Assembly (NCBI RefSeq): GCF_000145035.1
Contig: NC_014389.1
Location: 124,001 to 188,000, forward strand
Direction of reading: 5' to 3'
Source of the DNA: Butyrivibrio proteoclasticus B316
GTDB lineage: Bacteria > Bacillota > Clostridia > Lachnospirales > Lachnospiraceae
DNA length: 64,000 nt
Below, in pieces: positions 8,880-14,846 of this stretch (position 1 is the first letter of the stretch; each line of letters begins with the position of its first letter). The notes beneath the pieces are model-generated. The model saw only the letters and a list, made by a program, of their open reading frames with translations. It was not told the DNA's origin and made no database searches. The position numbers were made by a program, and so were the translations under genes.

Positions 8880-9641
8880 TCATCCATCCATTTGCTTAAT
8901 GTATCTGTAAAAGCTGTCTCTGCTTATTTTGCATACTCTCATACAGTCTGTTGCAGAAAGCGGGCCACCATATTTCTTGTACAGCTTTTTTATCTTCTTT
9001 TTGGAACTGGTTTCCTTTTTAGTGCTTATATATGAGCCCTGCTTTCTTCCTATCTGCGCTCCATTTATCCTTGCTATCTTAAGGCCTTCAGATGTTCTTT
9101 GTGATAATATGTCCCTTTCAAACTGAGCCTCGTCAAATACTCTGTATACCTGAAGTTTGGCAAGTTCTTGCATGTATCTGTTGATAGCTTTTACTATACA
9201 GGATATGAGCTCTTTTTCTGCGCTTGGAAGGTGTTCTGTATTTATGCTTATGCTTCTACTTGCTGCTACTTTAAAAGTCTGCGTGTCAACCTGTGGTTGC
9301 TTGATAAAATGAAGAGCTACTCCTTTATCATAAAGAGACATCCATGCAAGAAAGCCCTCTTCTTTTGAACGCCCCATTCTTGACAGTTCATCCATATAGA
9401 TATCCGTGACCTTCCCTGCATCAACCTTTTTCATTAGCTTAAGCCAGCCTGGTCTTTTCATGGTCATACCGGAAACATTATCTTCTATCACGATCCCTTC
9501 GGGGCATATTTTTCTTATGTCGGATATCTGCCTTCTGGTACGCTGTTCTTTTGTACTTACCCTTACGTAGATATAATGGGTACATATTTGGTTGGTAGAT
9601 GATTGTCCGTCTTTAAACTCTTTTTGTATCTTTGCTCCCAT
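8880..9641 (-). CDS. Small serine recombinase, module 1 copy A
   Basis: A 253-residue resolvase/invertase-type serine recombinase. The catalytic motif YVRVSTKEQ places the nucleophile at Ser29. The second conserved block is RPGWLKLMKKV...DIYMDELSRMGRS (about residues 62-93). A C-terminal helix-turn-helix follows (GPLSATDCMRVCKISRDSFYRYIKQM). It is longer than Hin/Gin (about 190 aa) because of a spacer between catalytic and DNA-binding parts. The start at 9641 lies inside the end of copy B (79-bp overlap); the N-terminal 20 residues before the fold are atypical, so translation might begin later. It lies next to the cassette array and is the likely enzyme, with copy B, for cassette shuffling. 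Confidence 0.85.
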   Translation of the reverse strand: MGAKIQKEFKDGQSSTNQICTHYIYVRVSTKEQRTRRQISDIRKICPEGIVIEDNVSGMTMKRPGWLKLMKKVDAGKVTDIYMDELSRMGRSKEEGFLAWMSLYDKGVALHFIKQPQVDTQTFKVAASRSISINTEHLPSAEKELISCIVKAINRYMQELAKLQVYRVFDEAQFERDILSQRTSEGLKIARINGAQIGRKQGSYISTKKETSSKKKIKKLYKKYGGPLSATDCMRVCKISRDSFYRYIKQMDG

Positions 9642-10459
9642 ATAACGTTTGCTTCTTCGTAATACTTTTCTGAATCAGTAAGCCTTACATTGAAGGGCTT
9701 TTTATCGGCATATTTTGCCTGTTCTTTGGTCAGTATTCCCTGCTCGACTTTGATATTATCGATATATTTCCGCGTTGTGGGTATCGTTGCTCCGATTATC
9801 CTTGCCACACCCGCAGTGTTATAATAGCCTCCAAATCCTCGGTAATATTTGATGATAAGGGGCATGGACATATATTCCAATTTCGACTTATAATGAGCGC
9901 CCTTTTCTCTTCCGAATTTTACTCCTCTTTTCTTGGCTTCTGCGATCCCACTCTTTACCCTCATAGAAAGGTTGTTGGATTCATCTTCGGCATGCTTAAA
10001 TGCCATATATATCTGTTTTTCAATAAGATCTAGTTGATAATCTTCTATGGCCTTCATTATCGCATTTATCATTCTGTCTGCACAGTTATCCCCGCTTTTT
10101 ATTTTTATGGCTGAAATGCTGCCTTCTAATGCTTTTTGGTATACATCTGTGCTTATGTGGGAGCTTTTAATGAAATGGAGATTGATTTTCAGATCGTAAT
10201 ATAGATGTTTATAAGTGTTAAAACATTCCTTTGCTGTTCTTCCCATCCTGCTTGGCTCATCAAACCATATATCAGAGATATGTCCGCCTTCTGCACTTTG
10301 TATTATCTTATTCCACATAGGGCGATCCATAGTTCTCCCCGTACAGGTTTCTTCCACAACAAGTGCATCAGGACATCTTGAGAGAATATTAACCTTTTGT
10401 CTTGCTCCATCCTGTTGATCCGACGATACCCTTATATATGCTATCTGAAATTTCTTCAT
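9563..10459 (-). CDS. Small serine recombinase, module 1 copy B
   Basis: A 298-residue serine recombinase starting at the ATG at 10459 (MKKFQIAYIRVSSDQQ), which has AAGGAGG 9 bases upstream; the frame is open back to 10504. Ser12 in the YIRVSS motif is the predicted nucleophile. The block RPMWNKIIQSAEGG...IWFDEPSRMGR carries the conserved Arg residues. The C-terminal part has a recognition-helix-like segment (NTAGVARIIGATIPTTRKYI). It is clearly paralogous to copy A and to the module 2 enzyme, but diverged enough that the two may recognise different half-sites or act as a pair. It is transcribed away from the array. Confidence 0.85.
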   Translation of the reverse strand: MKKFQIAYIRVSSDQQDGARQKVNILSRCPDALVVEETCTGRTMDRPMWNKIIQSAEGGHISDIWFDEPSRMGRTAKECFNTYKHLYYDLKINLHFIKSSHISTDVYQKALEGSISAIKIKSGDNCADRMINAIMKAIEDYQLDLIEKQIYMAFKHAEDESNNLSMRVKSGIAEAKKRGVKFGREKGAHYKSKLEYMSMPLIIKYYRGFGGYYNTAGVARIIGATIPTTRKYIDNIKVEQGILTKEQAKYADKKPFNVRLTDSEKYYEEANVIWEQRYKKSLKTDNHLPTKYVPIIST

Positions 10460-10810
10460 AACATACGCCCTCCTTGTCGTGCCAGATTGTAGAGAGAAAT
10501 TCATGGACTGTCAAATGGACTAGCTTGTCTTTTATTTTTGTGAAGCTGACGTATATTTCATGTCATTTATTCTTTACATGTCATGCTGTGGGTTAAATAT
10601 GCCAACGTAATATTTATCAGCATTTAAGCGGCTTTTGCAGGATTTGTATGTTTTAGAAATCGTTAGGTTTTATTTGTACGATTTAGAGGGAAGTTTAGTA
10701 AACGTTTTCGCTTATTTACATCAAGTGTTTCTCACTTTATTTATCCATTTTATTTTTTTTGTACAGAAATTATTACTGAGAAGATCAAGCGCTTGTTCTG
10801 TACAAGGGTT
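10460..10810. other. Gene-poor flank between recombinases and first cassette
   Basis: No convincing gene. The recombinase promoter must lie here but I see no clear one. At 10676-10692 the sequence GTACGATTTAGAGGG resembles the module 1 junction core (GTATGATTTA..GAGG) and may be an old site that has lost its cassette. A weak frame downstream of it (to 10823) shows no tip-like features. Confidence 0.4.
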
Positions 10811-10829
10811 TATATGGTTTTAAGGAGGT
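10811..10829 (+). repeat. Module 1 cassette junction s1
   Basis: TATATGGTTTTAAGGAGGT: matches the junction pattern (core TATG, then TTTTA and GGAGG) directly before cassette 1. Confidence 0.5.
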
Positions 10830-11126
10830 AAGGGTTACGACATAACCTGGTCTGCATTTACATGTTATGGTGGCGTTGGTCAGTCTGCCGGACAAGGTTT
10901 TACTATTACCGATAGTAATGTTAACGGCGTAATACTAAAAGTATCTTATTCGACTGCGTGGGGTATCGGATCATGGAATTATTCTAACTGTACAGCACAG
11001 TGGAGTGGCGGCAACGGAACATACACTGTCAAGCTTACGCCAACAAATAGATCAAAAGAGTTCCGCTGGTACATGAATTACACAACCGCGTATTACATTT
11101 CTTCTATCACTAGTGAAGCTTTTTAA
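10824..11126 (+). CDS. Silent start-less tip cassette 1 (module 1)
   Basis: Open for 100 codons from GGA GGT AAG at the junction to TAA, with no ATG or ribosome site at its head (an in-frame TAA lies directly before). The product begins GGKGYDITWSAFTCYGG and contains GSWNYSNCTAQWSGG and a C-terminal YYISSITSEAF. It is related to cassette 8 (WGYSNCT, ISSISAN). It could be read only after joining to the stalk gene. Its stop overlaps the convergent cassette 2. Confidence 0.75.
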   Translation, partial: GGKGYDITWSAFTCYGGVGQSAGQGFTITDSNVNGVILKVSYSTAWGIGSWNYSNCTAQWSGGNGTYTVKLTPTNRSKEFRWYMNYTTAYYISSITSEAF

Positions 11127-11400
11127 TCATCAGACTCCAGTATTACTGCATTATTTGTCCATAATGCGTTAAATGTAATCGTGGTCGAGCTTGCCTTCAA
11201 TGTCCATGTGTAGCAGCGGTAAGGATTACTCATATGTGTGTTTGGACTTGATATATAAACCCATTCTGCACCTGGCGTACATGACACAGAATCATAATAT
11301 CCGGCTTGTTCCGCGCACACATATATTTCCTCGGAGTCGCATTGATTATTTGATTATTCACTATTTGGTGAACAAACTGATGAAATCCTTTGATTTCTCG
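11123..11400 (-). pseudogene. Frame-broken tip cassette 2 (module 1)
   Basis: The tip-like frame ends ...CTPGAEWVYISSPNTHMSNP...NNAVILESDD and stops at 11123. Reading back towards junction s2, this frame meets a TAA about 45 bases after the junction and is one base out of phase with the CGA codon used by the other cassettes. It therefore looks like a decayed cassette, although its last 66 codons are intact. Confidence 0.6.
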
Positions 11401-11423
11401 CTAAATCATACGGTTTTATGGAG
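11397..11423. repeat. Module 1 junction s2, shared by cassettes 2 and 3
   Basis: CTCG, CTAAATCATACGG and TTTTATGGAG in series; quasi-palindromic with TA at the centre (27 bp). Cassette 2 reads leftwards and cassette 3 rightwards from it. Confidence 0.65.
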
Positions 11424-11686
11424 GCGGGGGTTTGTCCGCAGTATCATTTGGCTTTCCTGGTCGTTCTTCAGGTAACAGTTTCACTCAAACATTTACAATC
11501 AGCAGCACGGCAATAAATGCAACGGTAAGATGCTCTTATTCCGCCCCGAATGGCGGCTCGGTAAGGGTGAATGGAACAAATATGTCTAATGGTGAAACAG
11601 TAAGCTTGAATAATATCAAGCAGATATCCTTGAGTGGGACTGCTTACGATGGCGGAATTAGCGGAAGTCTATCAATAACTTACTAG
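11420..11686 (+). CDS. Silent start-less tip cassette 3 (module 1)
   Basis: Open for 88 codons from GGA GGC GGG GGT at junction s2. The product GGGGLSAVSFGFPGRSSG... is rich in Ser/Thr/Asn strands (FTISSTAINATVRCSYSAPN) and ends SGSLSITY. No ribosome site or ATG is present at its start. It forms a convergent pair with cassette 4. Confidence 0.72.
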   Translation, partial: GGGGLSAVSFGFPGRSSGNSFTQTFTISSTAINATVRCSYSAPNGGSVRVNGTNMSNGETVSLNNIKQISLSGTAYDGGISGSLSITY

Positions 11687-11713
11687 GGCTTACGGCATTG
11701 GTATTGTTTATAG

Positions 11714-12046
11714 TTATTCAATCAAATATGCCCTAACATTTAATTTATAATTATTAGTTTTTGTATAAGTGACGGGGTCGCAGTTAGGATAATCACCGCC
11801 TAGCGTGGTTATTGCAAGAGTATAATAAGCGGTTAAAATGCCCGTGCTATTATCATAAGATTTTGTTATTGATATAGCACCCCTTCCCATTTCCACTTCT
11901 CCAACCCCATTACCAACAATAGGCCCATTTCTATTTCCAGTATTAGTGGCAAGACCTATAATAAAATCATTTGCAGTAAGTGACCGATATCCTGTATGCG
12001 ATGACACATCAAATGACTGGCCCACGCCTAAATCAATGACAGCTCG
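11714..12046 (-). CDS. Silent start-less tip cassette 4 (module 1)
   Basis: Reads leftwards from junction s3 with first codon CGA (RAVIDLGVGQSFDVSSH...), 110 codons to TAA. It contains the recurring tip signature LTANDFIIGL and KSYDNSTGILTAYYTL, matching cassette 7 (FTEDNFIIEI, KSYNSNTGTLTARYNL). An ATG happens to fall in the junction just before CGA, but no ribosome site precedes it. Confidence 0.75.
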   Translation of the reverse strand, partial: RAVIDLGVGQSFDVSSHTGYRSLTANDFIIGLATNTGNRNGPIVGNGVGEVEMGRGAISITKSYDNSTGILTAYYTLAITTLGGDYPNCDPVTYTKTNNYKLNVRAYLIE

Positions 12047-12070
12047 CATAAATCATACGAATTTAACGAG
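12043..12070. repeat. Module 1 junction s3 (28 bp), exact inverted copy of s7
   Basis: Starts CTCGCATAAATCATACG and ends AATTTAACGAG. It is the exact reverse complement of 13244-13271. The arms form an imperfect dyad with TA at the exact centre. Both flanks begin with a CGA codon, so each side opens a cassette. Confidence 0.9.
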
Positions 12071-12246
12071 AAGGAACATGTTCGGTGAACCTGCACACTA
12101 CTTTGAGTGAAGCTGGCGGTGCTGCGCATGTCACATCAACCATTTCAATAACAAGCCAAGGAAAAACTCTTCTCTCATTTAATGTGCACTATGACAATGA
12201 ATCAGTTGCGTATTACAACGCATCAAGAAGTTTTACAGTTAACTAA
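12067..12246 (+). CDS. Silent start-less tip cassette 5 (module 1)
   Basis: Open for 59 codons from CGA GAA GGA ACA at s3 to TAA, without any ATG. The product REGTCSVNLHTTLSEAGG ends YYNASRSFTVN. It is the shortest cassette. The complete absence of a start codon is strong evidence that this class of segment is translated only as a fusion. Confidence 0.72.
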   Translation, partial: REGTCSVNLHTTLSEAGGAAHVTSTISITSQGKTLLSFNVHYDNESVAYYNASRSFTVN

Positions 12247-12276
12247 ATGCGAATATTTGTATGTTTTAGACGAGGA
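12247..12276. repeat. Module 1 junction s4
   Basis: ATGCGAATATTTGTATG then TTTTAGACGAGG: the GTATG-TTTTA-CGAGG core matches the other module 1 junctions; the left arm is diverged. Confidence 0.55.
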
Positions 12277-12555
12277 ACAAGCTACGAAGTCATTTGTATA
12301 GGCTATTATGCCCTTAGTGGAACTTTCGATGTAAGGTCTAAAGTTGCAGATTATGCAAATGCAACACACGATAACTTCTTTTGTACAGTTACTGGTATGG
12401 CTGTTCGCAACATAAGCTATGGCAATCCAACTCCATCTTGGACATACAACGCATCATCAGGATCATTGTCAGTTAGTGCAGGTTGGTCAGGAGAGTATCC
12501 TCTATATTGTAGCGGATACATTTATTACATATCAGAGCCATTACCACCAGCTTAA
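12271..12555 (+). CDS. Silent tip cassette 6 (module 1), related to a module 2 cassette
   Basis: Reads from CGA GGA ACA AGC (RGTSYEVICIGYYALSG) for 94 codons. It includes FDVRSKVADYANATHDNFFC, NISYGNPTPSWTYNASSG and the ending YYISEPLPPA. The same order of motifs is found in the first module 2 cassette at 18741-19019 and, in part, at the end of the expressed tip of the module 1 stalk gene (YYASVPLP). An in-frame ATG lies upstream inside the junction but has no ribosome site. Confidence 0.78.
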   Translation, partial: RGTSYEVICIGYYALSGTFDVRSKVADYANATHDNFFCTVTGMAVRNISYGNPTPSWTYNASSGSLSVSAGWSGEYPLYCSGYIYYISEPLPPA

Positions 12556-12578
12556 TTTGCGTAAGATTTGTACGAGGT
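12552..12578. repeat. Module 1 junction s5
   Basis: TTAATTTGCGTAAGATTTGT then ACGAGGT; GATTTGTACGAGG matches the right arm of the junction set. Confidence 0.5.
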
Positions 12579-12890
12579 GACGCAAAAGTTATAGATTTAG
12601 GAACTGGTAGCACATTTGGTGTGGCGGGTTATGATGGATATGAATCATTTACGGAAGACAATTTCATCATTGAAATACCAAGCAATACTAGCATAGGTTC
12701 AGGTGGTGGCGTATATATTTCGTCTGTCGCCGCCTCTGCAAGTTGCAGCAAGACAAAATCATATAATAGTAATACTGGCACATTAACTGCTAGGTATAAC
12801 TTGTGGGTTTCAAACGGAAGTGATTATTACGGCTCGAATAGCGCACGTTCTACCAACATTGATGTTCATGCTTACTTAGTTATAAAATAA
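12573..12890 (+). CDS. Silent start-less tip cassette 7 (module 1)
   Basis: Open for 105 codons from CGA GGT GAC GCA (RGDAKVIDLGTGSTFGVAG). It contains FTEDNFIIEIPS and SYNSNTGTLTARYNL and ends VHAYLVIK, a close parallel to cassette 4. Convergent with cassette 8. Confidence 0.75.
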   Translation, partial: RGDAKVIDLGTGSTFGVAGYDGYESFTEDNFIIEIPSNTSIGSGGGVYISSVAASASCSKTKSYNSNTGTLTARYNLWVSNGSDYYGSNSARSTNIDVHAYLVIK

Positions 12891-12911
12891 AATCAGAAAT
12901 CAAAAACGAGC

Positions 12912-13247
12912 TTAATTTGCTGATATTGAGCTGATTGTTGCGAGATAACCGTTTCCTTTATCTGAGTCGCCATTAGTCCCAATAGATATTCCAAAATTAG
13001 ATTCAGGGTCTGTGACATTGACAACCACTGTCCATGACGTAGCATATGGACTTGGAGCTGACTTTACTGTGCAATTAGAATATCCCCAATTACCTCTACC
13101 GTATAAACCATTAGCAGTTCCTGTTAATGTCACAGTTTTCTTTGAAGGATCTGTAAGTTTCATTGTAAGTCCTATTGTTCCCGCACCACCCCAAATAGAA
13201 CCTGTATATGACATTCCAAGAATACTTACTCCGCTGCCAGCGCCTCG
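12912..13247 (-). CDS. Silent start-less tip cassette 8 (module 1)
   Basis: Reads leftwards from s7 with CGA GGC GCT GGC (RGAGSGVSILGMSYTGSIWG), 111 codons. It contains GNWGYSNCTVKSAPSP and ends LATISSISAN, related to cassette 1. A TAA lies directly before the CGA codon, so it cannot be read from outside without rearrangement. Confidence 0.75.
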   Translation of the reverse strand, partial: RGAGSGVSILGMSYTGSIWGGAGTIGLTMKLTDPSKKTVTLTGTANGLYGRGNWGYSNCTVKSAPSPYATSWTVVVNVTDPESNFGISIGTNGDSDKGNGYLATISSISAN

Positions 13248-13271
13248 TTAAATTCGTATGATTTATGCGAG
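13244..13271. repeat. Module 1 junction s7 (28 bp), exact inverted copy of s3
   Basis: Starts CTCGTTAAATTCGTATG and ends ATTTATGCGAG; exact reverse complement of 12043-12070. Recombination between the two would invert about 1.2 kb carrying cassettes 5 to 8. Confidence 0.9.
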
Positions 13272-13543
13272 GAGGCAAAATAGTACAGATTAGCAATGGT
13301 TACAACATGAAAACCAATTATCCTGATAAATATGCTTCCTTGACTAGCAAAAATTTCTTTCTTGTTACTGGAACAATAACGGGATGGAGTGACGGCTCAC
13401 ATTATGCATACACTTCCTACCATGTGTCTTACAACGCGACAACCGGGATTGTTACTGTTGGCGCATCTTCAAGGACAACGGGTGGAAGTGCCCAGGCATC
13501 TGCCAGCTATACTGTTTATTACACCGAAACTCCACTGCCATAA
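13268..13543 (+). CDS. Silent tip cassette 9 (module 1), closest to the expressed tip
   Basis: Reads CGA GGA GGC AAA ATA GTA (RGGKIVQISNGYN...) for 91 codons and ends YTVYYTETPLP. It aligns well with the current tip of the stalk gene: GAEIVLI against GGKIVQI, LTNKNFFFV against LTSKNFFLV, SYNSSTGAISV against SYNATTGIVTV, and PLP at both ends. This colinearity defines where constant and variable parts join. Confidence 0.8.
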   Translation, partial: RGGKIVQISNGYNMKTNYPDKYASLTSKNFFLVTGTITGWSDGSHYAYTSYHVSYNATTGIVTVGASSRTTGGSAQASASYTVYYTETPLP

Positions 13544-13575
13544 ACTGTGGTTGATGAATTATTCTATAAGAATAA

Positions 13576-13887
13576 TTAGCTTCTAACGATATAAAGCTTA
13601 AGGAAAGAGCTGTCAGGCCCAACAGTGGCACTCCAACTATTGGCACGAATGTATACGGAGACAACGCCTGATGCTTTATCATAAGAACACGACATATTCA
13701 GACTTACATAAGCTGTATCGGAAGGTAATTGTAATCCTGAGTATGAACTGGTCTTTGAATACGAACCCATAACGAAAGCAAAATTATTAACTGTCAATGA
13801 TGCATAATCGCTTTGAGATTTGATATTCCAAGAAGCTGTGTAATTACTATATGAGGTAGGCGCTCCAATGTATGTTGCAGAAGCTCC
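13576..13887 (-). CDS. Silent tip cassette 10 (module 1)
   Basis: Reads leftwards from s8 with GGA GCT TCT GCA (GASATYIGAPTSYSNY), 103 codons. It shows the tip signature LTVNNFAFVMG and SCSYDKASGVVSVYI and ends LKLYIVRS. An ATG lies in the junction, without a ribosome site. Confidence 0.75.
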   Translation of the reverse strand, partial: GASATYIGAPTSYSNYTASWNIKSQSDYASLTVNNFAFVMGSYSKTSSYSGLQLPSDTAYVSLNMSCSYDKASGVVSVYIRANSWSATVGPDSSFLKLYIVRS

Positions 13888-13911
13888 CATAAATCATACG
13901 GTTTTACTGAG
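13884..13911. repeat. Module 1 junction s8 (28 bp), shared by cassettes 10 and 11
   Basis: CTCCCATAAATCATACGG then TTTTACTGAG; same length and same TA centre as s3/s7, with several arm changes. Confidence 0.75.
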
Positions 13912-14204
13912 ACGGTTTTATTAAACCGGGCTACTACTTTCAGAATGGTCGTTTTATAGCATATAGCAAAGGTAGTACTATCAGTGGAAATCCTCAGATC
14001 ATTATGAATGTTTCTGAATATAAAAACTTCAGTTACTCGATAAATGAGGGTGGTGAAGGTTTTGGTTCTTTGTTTTATTTGATAAAGAACGGCAGCATTA
14101 TTTCTTCTGCACGTTCAGGAGCAAATGTAAATGCCGATTATTTGGTATATTCATGGTCTGCCACTGGAAATAGCGGCGGACACGGTTATCTTGTAGTTAG
14201 ATAA
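13911..14204 (+). CDS. Silent start-less tip cassette 11 (module 1)
   Basis: Open for 97 codons from GAC GGT TTT ATT (DGFIKPGYYFQNGRFIAYSK), directly after a TGA in the junction. It ends GHGYLVVR. It has no ATG near the start. Less like the LT.NFF class than its neighbours; the SYSINEGGEGFG stretch recalls module 2 cassette G (FTYTQGGGQGSH). Confidence 0.72.
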   Translation, partial: DGFIKPGYYFQNGRFIAYSKGSTISGNPQIIMNVSEYKNFSYSINEGGEGFGSLFYLIKNGSIISSARSGANVNADYLVYSWSATGNSGGHGYLVVR

Positions 14205-14217
14205 TCACAGGATTTAA

Positions 14218-14535
14218 TCAGTTAAGAATAACAACGATAGATAAACCTATTGATGTGCCAATCTGCGTAGATTGCCCCGCAGAAAGCGTAAGCGAACCTT
14301 TTGTGCCATATCCCGTCCAGTATATAGTGCATCCCTGAATTGCATTAAACGTGGCATAGCCTTGTTTTCCATTATGATATAAAGAACCCGTTGCGCCGTC
14401 GCTGGTACTTGTAAATCCGCTTGAATTGGCAGTGAAATTACTTTTGCCCGTGTCGAGATTATAGTATGCGCTTGAAGACCATGACTCGGAGCCATATTGT
14501 GAACAGTTAAATATAGCGTTTGCTTTCGCGCCTCC
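14218..14535 (-). CDS. Silent start-less tip cassette 12 (module 1), next to the stalk gene
   Basis: Read from GGA GGC GCG AAA (GGAKANAIFNCSQYGSESWSS) for 105 codons to TGA at 14218-14220, ending GLSIVVILN. The longer frame in another phase with an ATG at 14552 is not the coding frame. It lies immediately behind the stop of the expressed tip, on the same strand. Confidence 0.75.
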   Translation of the reverse strand, partial: GGAKANAIFNCSQYGSESWSSSAYYNLDTGKSNFTANSSGFTSTSDGATGSLYHNGKQGYATFNAIQGCTIYWTGYGTKGSLTLSAGQSTQIGTSIGLSIVVILN

Positions 14536-14556
14536 TTTAAGTCATATGCCATTGAG
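14531..14556. repeat. Module 1 junction s9, between expressed tip and cassette 12
   Basis: On the minus strand CTCAATGGCATATGACTT then AAAGGAGG. Its AATGG start recalls the AAAAATGG at the constant/variable border inside the stalk gene (near 14862-14868). Confidence 0.6.
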
Positions 14557-14558
14557 TA

Positions 14559-14846
14559 TTACGGTAATGGAACAGATGCATAATAAAGCTTACCTGCGGT
14601 TCCAGCTCCATCGCCCGGAGAGCCGTTCCCATGGACAACACTTATCGCTCCAGTGCTAGAATTATATGATATTGAAGTTGTGAAGTATTTGGTTGTTGCG
14701 TAATTGTTTCCGCCATAACCGTTAGTACATACGAAGAAAAAGTTTTTATTTGTAAGTTCTTTATAATTTGACAGCTTAGATGCTACATTCCCACTGTATG
14801 TAGGGCTCCTTTGGTCAAATGATGCAATAAGGACTATTTCCGCTCC
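14559..14846 (-). other. Currently expressed variable tip of the module 1 stalk
   Basis: Starts at the GGA codon (14844-14846) in AGT GGA GCG GAA ATA GTC, equivalent to CGA GGA GGC AAA ATA GTA of cassette 9. The border inside the gene matches the 28-bp junctions only partly, so its competence as a crossover site is uncertain. Confidence 0.7.

Noticed and set aside
10635..10823. Plus-strand frame MQDLYVLEIVRFYLYD before cassette 1
   Set aside because: Hydrophobic, low-complexity translation of AT-rich DNA with no ribosome site; only the junction-like GTACGATTTAGAGGG is kept.
14247..14552. ATG-started frame MAYDLKEARKQTLYL on the minus strand
   Set aside because: The tip-like sequence lies in another phase (14218-14535) that starts at the junction; this frame is a shadow of cassette 12.
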